Shown one piece after another: positions 25,697-34,016 of a stretch of 64,000 nt of DNA. Position 1 is the first letter of the stretch. Every line of letters starts with the position of its first letter. The stretch is from NCBI RefSeq assembly GCF_031846515.1, contig NZ_JAVRHO010000019.1:25920-89919 (forward strand). The letters run 5' to 3'. Below the pieces are notes generated by a model. That model saw only the letters and a program-made list of their open reading frames with translations. It was not told the DNA's origin and did not search any database. This stretch comes from Autumnicola lenta (GTDB lineage Bacteria; Bacteroidota; Bacteroidia; Flavobacteriales; Flavobacteriaceae). A program made the translations under genes and the position numbers.

Positions 25697-27748
25697 ATGC
25701 AGGAACCTGAAAGAAGCCACTATAGACATCGTGACCTTAACTGGTTGAGCTTTAACGAAAGGGTTTTGCAGGAAGCCGAAGATAAATTGAATCCTTTATA
25801 TGAACGTATTCGTTTTCTGGCAATTTTCTCTTCAAATTTAGATGAATATTTCAGGGTAAGGGTTTCGCAACTTCGGCAAATGAAGAAGGTTGAAAAAAGC
25901 CTGAGAAAAAAACTTGCCTTAAAGCCCACGAAATTAACTAAGGAAATTCTTGAAGAAGTAAAACGACAGCAAGAGAAATTTGGGGATATCTATTATAAGC
26001 AAATAATTCCGGAACTTGCCTACCACGATATTTATTTAATTGAATCTTCGCATTTTAATGCCGAACAAAAGAAGTTCGCCGTAAATCTATTTCAGAAGAA
26101 AATTTCGAAACATATAAAATTTAGACTTTTAAATCTGGATAAAGAAAATGATCTTTTCCTTGAAAATGCTACGCTTTATTTTCTCGTAACTTTTAAAAAC
26201 GAAAATAAATTTGGGCTGGTAAACATTCCCGTGGATTCCTGCGGAAGATTTGTAGAGCTAAAAGATAAAAATCAGAAGACTATTACTTTCTTGGACGAAA
26301 TTGTGCGTTTTGAGCTGCACACCATATTTCCAGAGGAGGAGATTACCGGAATTTATGAAATCAAACTTTCCAGGGATGCCGAACTTTACATTGACGATAT
26401 ATACGATGGTCCTTTAGCTGAAAAAATCTATGACTCCCTGAAGCAGCGAACCAGCGGTCAACCTACCCGACTACTTCATGATGCCAAAATGCCTAAAGAA
26501 GTGCAGAAAAAAACACGGAAGCTTCTTAACCTGGGGAAAATAGATATGATGCCGGGGGGGAAATATCATAATTTTAATGATTTTTTCTCCTTTCCCGATC
26601 CTACAAATAATCCTGAACTTCATTTTGAGAAGCTCCCTCCTATTCCTCACAAAGTACTCGAGAAATCTGACGATTATTTTTCTGCAATTGCAGAAAAGGA
26701 TCAAGCCTTACATTTTCCATATATGTCTTTTGATTATGTAGAGAATTTCCTTGAACAGGCCGTTCAGGATAAGGACGTAACAGATATTAAAATTTCACTG
26801 TATCGCGTTGCTGATGAATCTAAACTGACTTCCTGTCTTCTTGAAGCTCTTGAAATGGGAAAAAATGTTACTGTCTTCGTTGAAGCAAAAGCACGTTTTG
26901 ATGAGAAAAACAACATTATCTGGGGAAGAAAATTTGAGGAAAAAGGAGCTAATGTAATTTACAGTTATCCTAAGGTAAAGGTTCATTCTAAAATAATGCT
27001 TATCCAAAGAATGGAAAATGGCGAGAGTGTAAATTATTCCTACATAGGTACCGGGAATTTTAATAGCGAAACTTCCGAAATTTACTGTGATCACGCCATT
27101 TTCACTGCCAATCAAAAGATAGCGAAGGAGCTGCTAAGGCTTTTTAAAGTTCTGGAAGGAGAATTAATAGTTCCGAGGGAAAAGAACCTCTTAATATCCC
27201 CGTTTTCGACCCGACAGGAATTTACAAAGCTTATCTATAATGAGATAGAAAATGTCAGGGAAGGAAAGAAAGCAAAAATTACTGCTAAAATGAATAGCCT
27301 GGAAGATCCTGAGATGGTGGAACTTCTTTATAAAGCCAGTAATGCTGGTGTCAAAATAAGGTTGTTAGTACGAGGATTTACCTGCCTTATCCCTGGAATT
27401 AAAGGAATAAGTGAAAATATTTATATGACGAGTGTGGTGGATCGATACCTGGAACATGGCAGGATCTATATTTTCGAAAATGACGGGGACGAAAAAATCT
27501 ACTATGGAAGTGCAGATCTCATGAGCAGAAATCTTGATAGAAGAATCGAGGTTATTTCTCCGGTTCTGGATAAAGACGTTGCGCAAGAATTTAAAGAACT
27601 GCTGGCTATACAGCTTGAAGATAATGTGAAAGCCAGAGTTCAGGACGCTTCTGAAGAAAATAGATATGTAGAACGTGTTGAAGGGGAAAAAGCCGTACGC
27701 TCACAGTACGAAATGTATAAGTACTTAAAAGAAAAACATACTTCATGA
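25697..27748 (+). CDS. ppk1: Polyphosphate kinase 1
   Basis: The 683-residue enzyme reversibly polymerises the gamma-phosphate of ATP into polyphosphate. Signs are the N-domain RHRDLNWLSFNERVLQEAED and SNLDEYFRVRVSQL, His430 in KVKVHSKI (the phospho-histidine in the family), GTGNFNSETSEIYCDH, and His587 in VDRYLEHGRIYIFEN with GSADLMSRNLDRR. Length is normal. Its stop overlaps the ATG of the next gene by 4 bp, so a solute-binding-like protein is translationally coupled to it. Confidence 0.95.
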   Translation: MQEPERSHYRHRDLNWLSFNERVLQEAEDKLNPLYERIRFLAIFSSNLDEYFRVRVSQLRQMKKVEKSLRKKLALKPTKLTKEILEEVKRQQEKFGDIYYKQIIPELAYHDIYLIESSHFNAEQKKFAVNLFQKKISKHIKFRLLNLDKENDLFLENATLYFLVTFKNENKFGLVNIPVDSCGRFVELKDKNQKTITFLDEIVRFELHTIFPEEEITGIYEIKLSRDAELYIDDIYDGPLAEKIYDSLKQRTSGQPTRLLHDAKMPKEVQKKTRKLLNLGKIDMMPGGKYHNFNDFFSFPDPTNNPELHFEKLPPIPHKVLEKSDDYFSAIAEKDQALHFPYMSFDYVENFLEQAVQDKDVTDIKISLYRVADESKLTSCLLEALEMGKNVTVFVEAKARFDEKNNIIWGRKFEEKGANVIYSYPKVKVHSKIMLIQRMENGESVNYSYIGTGNFNSETSEIYCDHAIFTANQKIAKELLRLFKVLEGELIVPREKNLLISPFSTRQEFTKLIYNEIENVREGKKAKITAKMNSLEDPEMVELLYKASNAGVKIRLLVRGFTCLIPGIKGISENIYMTSVVDRYLEHGRIYIFENDGDEKIYYGSADLMSRNLDRRIEVISPVLDKDVAQEFKELLAIQLEDNVKARVQDASEENRYVERVEGEKAVRSQYEMYKYLKEKHTS

Positions 27749-28605
27749 AATCCATAAGAATTGGCGGTGTACCAGAGCATTTTAACCTTCCGTGGCATTT
27801 GTGCATAGAAGGAAATGACTTCAATAAAGAGGAGATAAACGTGATCTGGAAAGATTTCCCGGGCGGTACAGGTGATATGAATAATGCCCTTCGTTCCGGA
27901 GAAATAGACGCAGCCGTTATTTTAACTGAAGGGATCACACGGGACATCATAAATGGAAACGATGCAAAAGTAGTACAAACTTACATAGGTTCACCACTCA
28001 TCTGGGGGATACATGTAGCCGCCGATTCCCCTTATAAAAACAGTACAGACCTCCAGCATACCAAAGCTGCGATTAGTAGGGAAGGTTCCGGTTCTCATTT
28101 AATGGCTTATGTAAATGCTCAAAATAATAATTGGAATGTTGATGATCTCGATTTTGAGATCGTAAAAGATATCGATGGTGCTGTTAAAGCTTTAAACGAG
28201 GATAAAGCACAATATTTTATGTGGGAACATTTTACCACAAAGCCGCTGGTAGATAATCATACCTTCAGATTAATTGCAGACTGCCCTACCCCGTGGCCCT
28301 GCTTTGTAATTGCAGTTAGGGATGAAGTTTTAAAATACGATTCCCGGCGAATTAAAACCATGCTGAATGTTTTGAACAACAAAACAGCAGGTTTCAAAGA
28401 AATTCCAGGAATAGATGTAATGTTAGCTGAACGCTATGATCAAAAGCTGGAAGATATCAGGAAATGGTTAAAACTTACAAACTGGAGCAACAGCCAACTA
28501 TCTGAGTCAGAATTAACTGAAGTTCAGGAGAAATTAATCCAGTTAAATCTTATAAACAAAAAAGTCAAAAGTTCAGAAATATTACATAGTTTGCAGCAGT
28601 TTTAA
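27745..28605 (+). CDS. Solute-binding-protein-like (type 2 periplasmic fold) protein without signal peptide
   Basis: The 286-residue protein reads as an NMT1/SsuA-like binding protein: IRIGGVPEHFNLPWHLCIEG, INVIWKDFPGGTGDMNNALR, EIDAAVILTEG, AISREGSGSHLMAYV and FRLIADCPTPWPCFVIAV. Binding proteins of this fold are normally exported for ABC uptake, but this one has no signal peptide and no permease or ATPase nearby. It overlaps ppk1 by 4 bp. It may be a cytosolic ligand sensor or carrier linked to polyphosphate metabolism; that is inference. Confidence 0.78.
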   Translation: MKSIRIGGVPEHFNLPWHLCIEGNDFNKEEINVIWKDFPGGTGDMNNALRSGEIDAAVILTEGITRDIINGNDAKVVQTYIGSPLIWGIHVAADSPYKNSTDLQHTKAAISREGSGSHLMAYVNAQNNNWNVDDLDFEIVKDIDGAVKALNEDKAQYFMWEHFTTKPLVDNHTFRLIADCPTPWPCFVIAVRDEVLKYDSRRIKTMLNVLNNKTAGFKEIPGIDVMLAERYDQKLEDIRKWLKLTNWSNSQLSESELTEVQEKLIQLNLINKKVKSSEILHSLQQF

Positions 28606-28629
28606 CATCATCAATCAATACATCGTAGA

Positions 28630-29202
28630 ATGAAAAAAATTATCTGCCTGCTGGCATTCCTATGCCTCGGTTTTACTGCACTTGCACAAACAACTGAAGA
28701 AGAAACCACCCCAGTCGACACGCGTGACATTACAAAAAATGAATTAAGTTTTAATGCATTTAATCTCGTGGCTTTTGGAATTTTCGACTTATCCTATGAA
28801 AGAGTAATTACTGAAAATTCCACCTGGTCTACCGAGTTATTTCTACATCTTAACAAAGATGATTATTACGATGAGGCCTACTACAAGGACGTTTCGGTTA
28901 CCGGAAAATATAAGCACTTTTTTAGTTCCAGTTATGCCCGCGGTTTCTACGTTCATGGCTTTGGAATGATTTCTAATGGAGAATACGAATCCACTTATTA
29001 TTACGACTCTGTTACAGGAGAATCCAGCTGGGATAGAGAGGACTACACCGATTTTGCCGTAGGTTTCGGTCTTGGTGGGAAATTTATTTCTTCAGGAGGG
29101 TTTCTGCTTGATCTTAGTGGCGGAATTGGACGAAATTTATTTAATAATGCAGCCCCGGAAATTATCGGTCAGTTTATGGTAAACCTGGGCTACAGGTTTT
29201 AG
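28630..29202 (+). CDS. Outer membrane beta-barrel protein
   Basis: A signal peptide (MKKIICLLAFLCLGFTALAQ) is followed by alternating strands (ELSFNAFNLVAFGIFDLSYE, FAVGFGLGGKFIS, GQFMVNLGYRF), ending in the aromatic C-terminal residue typical of outer-membrane barrels. At 190 residues it resembles the DUF3575/OmpW-size class. It follows the binding-protein gene by 24 bp and ends before a very stable terminator. The ligand or role is unknown. Confidence 0.8.
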   Translation: MKKIICLLAFLCLGFTALAQTTEEETTPVDTRDITKNELSFNAFNLVAFGIFDLSYERVITENSTWSTELFLHLNKDDYYDEAYYKDVSVTGKYKHFFSSSYARGFYVHGFGMISNGEYESTYYYDSVTGESSWDREDYTDFAVGFGLGGKFISSGGFLLDLSGGIGRNLFNNAAPEIIGQFMVNLGYRF

Positions 29203-29221
29203 AAAAAAATGAATGCAAATT

Positions 29222-29267
29222 AAAATATTAAGGGCCGAAAATGTCAATTTTCGGCCCTTAATATTTT
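29222..29267 (+). terminator. Very long perfect terminator hairpin that contains the dispersed motif
   Basis: A 21-bp perfect stem (29222-29242 with 29247-29267) with loop GTCA follows the barrel gene by 19 bp and ends in a T-run. Its top half, CGAAAATGTCAATTTTCG at 29236-29253, is a copy of the dispersed motif, and the outer part is AAGGGC/GCCCTT plus an AT arm. Confidence 0.9.
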
Positions 29268-29888
29268 TTAAGAAATCTCGAAAACAGCAGGTCGATAACT
29301 GTCAAACTTTGTTCTTGTTTTTTTCTGAATCTAAGACTTCACAGGTTTTGAAAACCTGTGAGGTCTGGTGCTAACGTCCATAGTTCCTTCAGACTTCACT
29401 AATACCTTTTTTAAAATATTGCCACAACAGCAGTCCGATAATTGCCATTTTCAAGTCCCTCTTTATTTTAATAATTCACCATTATTCAAACGTGTCAGGT
29501 TTTAAAAACCTGACACGTTTCCGCTGTGAAGTCTGATGCTATTTTGGATTTATATAATGAAAAAGCATCTACAAGGTCAAAAAAAGACCTTGCAGGATTG
29601 GATGAAACCTTGTAGGTTTCAGCAAAACAGCTTCAGTTTCAAAACTCAGTAGATGAATTTGCTATTTTCAGCATAATTCTTAATAGAAGAGAAAGAGCGA
29701 AAGCTTTTCAGAATTCCTTCTTCTAATAGTTTGTCTTCAAACGTGTCAGGTTTCAAAAAACCTGACACGTTTCCGTTCACAATACGTTTAAAGCTGAGAG
29801 AGATAATTTCCTTACTTCTTACCTCGTACTTCAAAACAAGTCGATAATTGCCAAATTTCGGGCTGGACTTTTTTTCTAATAAAACAAA
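29268..29888. repeat. Cluster of intergenic palindromic repeats
   Basis: This 621-bp gap has no gene but several palindromes. An 11-bp stem TCACAGGTTTT lies at 29339-29361 with extended AGAC/GTCT arms. A 16-bp stem with left arm AAACGTGTCAGGTTTT lies at 29488-29520. A 15-bp stem of the same family (AAACGTGTCAGGTTT, loop CAAA) lies at 29739-29772. CAAGGTC/GACCTTG is at 29572-29592 and GAAACCT/AGGTTTC at 29604-29620. The dispersed motif occurs at 29292-29307, 29435-29452 and 29841-29860. All arms share an AGGTTT/AAACCT core. Palindromes of this kind resemble REP elements. Confidence 0.75.
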
Positions 29889-30554
29889 TTACCAATCTAC
29901 AGGTTCCTTTCCTTTGCTTTTCAGGTAATCATTGGTTTTACTGAAGTGTTTATTGCCAAACCAGTAACCTCTGTTAGCGCTTAATGGCGAAGGATGTCCG
30001 CTGGTGAGAATGAGGTGCTTTGAAGCATTAATTTTTTTCGCTTTTTTCTTGGCATAACCACCCCAAAGCAAAAAAACCACGTTTTCCTTCTCTGCAGAAA
30101 CAATTTCTATAACCCTGTCTGTAAACTCCTCCCAACCTTTGTTTTGATGAGATCCTGCCTCGTGTGCTCTTACGGTTAAAGTTGCATTTAGTAGCAAAAC
30201 GCCCTGTCTGGCCCACCGCTCTAAATTGCCATTATCGGGTACAGGCTTTTCCAGGTCGGTTTCAATCTCCCTAAAGATATTTTTTAGCGAAGGTGGCACC
30301 TGTACATCTTCTTTTACAGAAAAAGCGAGTCCGTGGGCCTGTCCTACTCCGTGGTAAGGATCCTGTCCAAGGATAACCACTTTGGTCTCTTCAAATTTTG
30401 AATTTTCAAAAGCAGCAAAAATATTCTTGCCGGCAGGAAAACATTTATGGTTTGCATATTCATCTTTTACAAATGCAGCAAGATTCTGAAAATAAGGTTT
30501 TTCAAATTCTTCATTTAACTTTTTTTTCCAACCTGGGGCTATTTCTACCTTCAT
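29889..30554 (-). CDS. ung: Uracil-DNA glycosylase (family 1)
   Basis: The 221-residue enzyme removes uracil from DNA in base-excision repair. It has the water-activating Asp65 in LGQDPYHG, LLNATLTV near 121-128 (Asn123 recognises uracil) and His187 in LTSGHPSPLSA. Length and motifs are normal. It is divergent from mutS2, with the mutS2 -7 box 11 bp upstream of its own start. Confidence 0.97.
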   Translation of the reverse strand: MKVEIAPGWKKKLNEEFEKPYFQNLAAFVKDEYANHKCFPAGKNIFAAFENSKFEETKVVILGQDPYHGVGQAHGLAFSVKEDVQVPPSLKNIFREIETDLEKPVPDNGNLERWARQGVLLLNATLTVRAHEAGSHQNKGWEEFTDRVIEIVSAEKENVVFLLWGGYAKKKAKKINASKHLILTSGHPSPLSANRGYWFGNKHFSKTNDYLKSKGKEPVDW

Positions 30555-30564
30555 TATAATTGAG

Positions 30565-30572
30565 TAAATTTG
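30565..30572 (+). promoter_or_regulatory. -7 promoter box of mutS2
   Basis: TAAATTTG is a full TAnnTTTG box 29 bp before the mutS2 ATG at 30602. No TTG is evident at -33. Confidence 0.55.
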
Positions 30573-30601
30573 CAGAGCCTCAAAAGTAGGGAAAAATTAC
30601 T

Positions 30602-32785
30602 ATGATTAAAATCACATCGAAGAGTCTTCTTGATCTTGAATTTCCGGTTGTACGTGAGCAAATTAGCACGCTTTGTATCACAGGAAAAGGGAAAGAAAAG
30701 GCCCTGGAAATAAAACCTTATTTCACTTATAAAAAGACATATTTCGGACTGCATCAAACGAACGAATATGTAAAATCCAAAACTCAGGAAAGTCCGATTC
30801 CCAATCACGGGTTCGATAACATAGAAAATGAAATAAAGCTTTTAAACATTGAAGATTCTGTTCTTGAAGTTAGCGGCTTCAGGAAAATTGCTTCTATTTC
30901 TGAAACTGTCAATATGCAGTTGCGATATTTCAGAAAATTCAGGGAAATTTATCCTTCACTTTATCAAACCACTTCAGAAGTAGAATATACGACTGATTTG
31001 ATTGAGCGAATAGGAAAAGTAGTCGATAAATTTGGTGAGATAAAAGACGACGCCTCTCCCCTGTTGCAGGAAACCAGGCGTTCCATGAATTCGGTAAAAG
31101 GAAAGATCAATTCCAGTTTTACTTCAGCTCTTACCACTTATAATGGCTATGGTTATCTTGATGAAATTAAGGAAAGTGTTGTTGAAAACGTGCGTGTTTT
31201 AGCCGTTAAAGCCATGTACCGAAGGAAGGTAAAGGGCGGAATTATGGGAAATTCCAAAACCGGAAGTATCGTTTACATTCAGCCGGAATCTACATTTCAT
31301 TTTACACGGGAACTCAATAATCTTCAGTATGAAGAAAAGGAAGAGATCAACCGGATTTTAAAGGAACTTACTAATTTTGTGCGGCCTTACCGTGAGTTGC
31401 TCATAGAATATCAGGAACTGCTAAGTGAAATTGATGTAATTTCTGCAAAAGCAAAGTACGCTGACAAAGTGGACGGAATTCTCCCAAAGATTTCTGAGGA
31501 CAGGGAAATTCAGTTAAAAGATGCTTATCACCCCTTGCTGCTCCTTTCCAATAAAAGAACAGGCAAGAAAACCTATCCGCAGACTATTGAAATGGCCAAG
31601 GATAACAGGATAATTGTAATTTCAGGACCCAATGCCGGTGGAAAAAGTATCACGCTGAAAACCGTAGGTTTGCTTCAGTTAATGCTGCAGAGCGGAATTC
31701 TTGTTCCGGTACACGAGTACAGCAGAATGTCATTTTTCGATAAGATTCTGACAGATATTGGAGATAATCAGTCCATTGAAAATCATTTAAGCACCTACAG
31801 TTACCGACTGAAGAATATGAAAAAATTTCTTCGGAAATGTGACGAAAATACGCTCTTTCTTATCGATGAATTTGGTACCGGAAGTGATCCTGAACTTGGT
31901 GGCGCCCTGGCTGAAACTTTCCTTGAAGTTTTCTATGAAAAGGAATCCTTCGGAATTCTTACCACGCATTACGCAAACTTAAAGAAGTTGGCGGGAGAAT
32001 TGCCAGATATGAGCAACGCCAATATGTTGTTTGATTCCCAAAGTTTGGAGCCCATGTTTAAACTGCGCGTGGGAGAAGCAGGAAGTTCTTTCACCTTTGA
32101 AGTTGCCCAGAAAAACGGAATCCCTTTCAGTTTAATTAATCGTTCTAAAAAGAAAGTGGAGCGCGGAAAAATTAGGTTTGACCAGAGTATAGCTAAACTT
32201 CAAAAGGAGAGGTCTAACCTTCAGAAAACCACCGATTCTTTAAAGGATAAGGAAATAAAAGCTGCTAAAGAAAAGGATAAGCTGGAAGAAACAAATACCC
32301 GCGTTCAGCAGAAATTGGAGAGTTATCAGGAGCTTTTTGATACCAATCAGCGTCTTATATACATTGGTCAAAAAATTAATGATATAAGCGAAAAATACTT
32401 TGTTGATAAAAAGAAAAAAGAACTTATTGGTGAGTTCCTAAAGCTGGTGGAAATTGAAAATTCCAAACGTAAAAAAGAATCGGCTAAACAAAGAAGAGCG
32501 AAAAAAGCCGAAGAGAAAAAAGTTCAGCAGGAAGTAGCGAAGAAAATTGAGCCGATAAGAAAGCAGAAAAAGGAAGAAAAAGAGAAACAGAAAGCTGTAG
32601 CCAAAAAAGAAGCCAATAAACCGAAAGCGACACTTAGAATTGGAGATCGCGTAAGGCTGGAAGACAGTAAATCTGTTGGTACACTAGATAAGATCGAGAA
32701 AGGGAAAGCGATAGTGAATTACGGGATGTTTACCACTTCGGTTTCCATAGATCAATTGGAACTGGTTCAGGCAATGAAAAAATAG
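30602..32785 (+). CDS. MutS2-family protein without Smr domain
   Basis: The 727-residue protein has the MutS core and clamp (residues 1-330), a Walker A GPNAGGKSITLKT at 342-354, IDEFGTGSDPELGGALAE as Walker B/signature, and a coiled-coil plus lysine/glutamate-rich segment at about 520-680. The C-terminal Smr nuclease domain of classical MutS2 is absent; a short KOW/SH3-like end (IGDRVRLEDSKSVGTLDKIE) closes the protein. MutS2 proteins act in recombination control or in rescue of collided ribosomes. The truncated form is common in this phylum. Confidence 0.9.
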   Translation: MIKITSKSLLDLEFPVVREQISTLCITGKGKEKALEIKPYFTYKKTYFGLHQTNEYVKSKTQESPIPNHGFDNIENEIKLLNIEDSVLEVSGFRKIASISETVNMQLRYFRKFREIYPSLYQTTSEVEYTTDLIERIGKVVDKFGEIKDDASPLLQETRRSMNSVKGKINSSFTSALTTYNGYGYLDEIKESVVENVRVLAVKAMYRRKVKGGIMGNSKTGSIVYIQPESTFHFTRELNNLQYEEKEEINRILKELTNFVRPYRELLIEYQELLSEIDVISAKAKYADKVDGILPKISEDREIQLKDAYHPLLLLSNKRTGKKTYPQTIEMAKDNRIIVISGPNAGGKSITLKTVGLLQLMLQSGILVPVHEYSRMSFFDKILTDIGDNQSIENHLSTYSYRLKNMKKFLRKCDENTLFLIDEFGTGSDPELGGALAETFLEVFYEKESFGILTTHYANLKKLAGELPDMSNANMLFDSQSLEPMFKLRVGEAGSSFTFEVAQKNGIPFSLINRSKKKVERGKIRFDQSIAKLQKERSNLQKTTDSLKDKEIKAAKEKDKLEETNTRVQQKLESYQELFDTNQRLIYIGQKINDISEKYFVDKKKKELIGEFLKLVEIENSKRKKESAKQRRAKKAEEKKVQQEVAKKIEPIRKQKKEEKEKQKAVAKKEANKPKATLRIGDRVRLEDSKSVGTLDKIEKGKAIVNYGMFTTSVSIDQLELVQAMKK

Positions 32786-32836
32786 CCTCATAGAAAATAT
32801 TGTATCTTTAATATCAATTAATTAGTTATTATAACG

Positions 32837-33235
32837 ATGGATGTCCGGTGGAAGCAAAGATTTCACAATTTCAGCAAAGTATATAAACAGCTGGAAAAAT
32901 TTGTTTCTGAAAAAGAGCTTAATGAGATGGAAGAACAAGGTCTCATTAAAGCTTTTGAATATACTTATGAATTGAGTTGGAAAACTTTACAGGATTTACT
33001 GAAAGACAAGGGTTACGTGGACATTATTGGCCCCCGCCCGGTAATTGAACAAGGTTTCCAGGATGGATTTTTGGATGATGGAAAAGGATGGATGAAAATG
33101 CATAAAAGCAGAAATTTAACCAGTCATACCTATAATGAAGAAACAGCTAAAGAGATAATTATTGATATACGAAGTTCCTACATAGGATTGTTTCGTGATC
33201 TTTATCAAAAGCTTAATGAAGAAAAAGATTCTTAA
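32837..33235 (+). CDS. HEPN-domain protein, toxin of a HEPN-MNT type VII toxin-antitoxin pair
   Basis: The 132-residue protein belongs to the HI0074-like nucleotidyltransferase-substrate-binding/HEPN family. It has RNLTSHTY at residues 92-99, an exact RX4HXY motif. In characterised HEPN-MNT systems this motif is the RNase active site and its tyrosine is the residue AMPylated by the partner. The partner gene follows after 3 bp. A near-consensus -7 box TATCTTTA lies at 32803-32810. Confidence 0.88.
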   Translation: MDVRWKQRFHNFSKVYKQLEKFVSEKELNEMEEQGLIKAFEYTYELSWKTLQDLLKDKGYVDIIGPRPVIEQGFQDGFLDDGKGWMKMHKSRNLTSHTYNEETAKEIIIDIRSSYIGLFRDLYQKLNEEKDS

Positions 33236-33238
33236 GGA

Positions 33239-33571
33239 ATGAAAAATAAAGCGTATAAATATGGTTTAGAGAAAAATGATCTAAAGGAAATTATTTCTGT
33301 AATTGAAGACAATGAAAACGTCGAAGAAGCTATTCTGTTTGGATCCAGGGCAAAAGGTAATTTTAAAGCAGCTTCAGACATTGATATTGCTCTGGTAGGA
33401 AAAAATCTCAAACTGAATGATATTCTGGAGATTTCCATTCATATGGATGATCTTTATTTACCCTATAAATTTGATTTTGTGAATTACTATCACATTAAAG
33501 AGGAGAGATTAATTGAACATATAACTAGAATAGGCATTAGACTTTTTAAAAAAGAAAAGGAATACCATTAA
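33239..33571 (+). CDS. MNT-domain nucleotidyltransferase, antitoxin of the HEPN-MNT pair
   Basis: The 110-residue protein is a minimal nucleotidyltransferase with GSRAKGNFKAASDID at 35-49, an exact GSX10DXD motif (Gly35-Ser36, Asp47, Asp49). A third acidic residue may be D in YKFDFVNYY. In studied pairs MNT AMPylates the HEPN tyrosine and neutralises it. It begins 3 bp after the HEPN gene, the usual order and spacing. Confidence 0.88.
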   Translation: MKNKAYKYGLEKNDLKEIISVIEDNENVEEAILFGSRAKGNFKAASDIDIALVGKNLKLNDILEISIHMDDLYLPYKFDFVNYYHIKEERLIEHITRIGIRLFKKEKEYH

Positions 33572-33599
33572 AATTTTTAGGATTTAATAATGTTAGGCA

Positions 33600-34016
33600 A
33601 TGGATGCACTACCAAAAAATAAGAAAATAATCCTCTTTGACGGAGTCTGTAATCTTTGTGATGGTGCAGTGAAATTTATAATCGAGCACGATAGAAAAGA
33701 TGTTTTTCGATTTGCTTCTTTGCAAAGTGAATTCGGACAAAAACTTATTGCGGAGAGAGGTTTGGATCCGGAAGAGCTGGATTCTGTGGTTTTAATTGAA
33801 CCCGGAGTCGCCTATTACAGAAAATCTACGGCCGCTTTGGAAATTTCCAGAGAACTTTCCGGAGGTTATTCTTTACTAAAGAATTTCCTTGCTTTACCTG
33901 AAAGCTTTCGCGATCTGCTTTACGATTTTGTAGCCAAAAACCGCTATAAATGGTATGGTAAAAAAGAAAGCTGTATGATCCCCACTCCGGAATTAAAATC
34001 TAAATTTTTGGACTAG
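33600..34016 (+). CDS. DCC-family thiol-disulfide oxidoreductase (DUF393)
   Basis: The 138-residue protein starts with KIILFDGVCNLCDGAVKFIIEHD, where the DxxCxxC pattern gives the DCC family its name, followed by FRFASLQSEFGQKL and SVVLIEPG. It is predicted to be a thioredoxin-like oxidoreductase; substrates are unknown. Its 3' end overlaps the convergent symporter gene by 17 bp. Confidence 0.9.
   Translation: MDALPKNKKIILFDGVCNLCDGAVKFIIEHDRKDVFRFASLQSEFGQKLIAERGLDPEELDSVVLIEPGVAYYRKSTAALEISRELSGGYSLLKNFLALPESFRDLLYDFVAKNRYKWYGKKESCMIPTPELKSKFLD

Noticed and set aside
29646..29834. 62-codon minus-strand frame across the palindrome at 29739
   Set aside because: It is built from repeat sequence (palindrome and the TACTTCTTACCTCGTAC text) and has no protein-like composition.
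29268..29888. Possible CRISPR array
   Set aside because: The repeats are unequal palindromes at irregular distances with no uniform spacers and no cas gene nearby.
30225..30238. Motif-like AATTGCCATTATCG inside ung
   Set aside because: It covers only part of the motif and lies in conserved coding sequence, so chance is likely.
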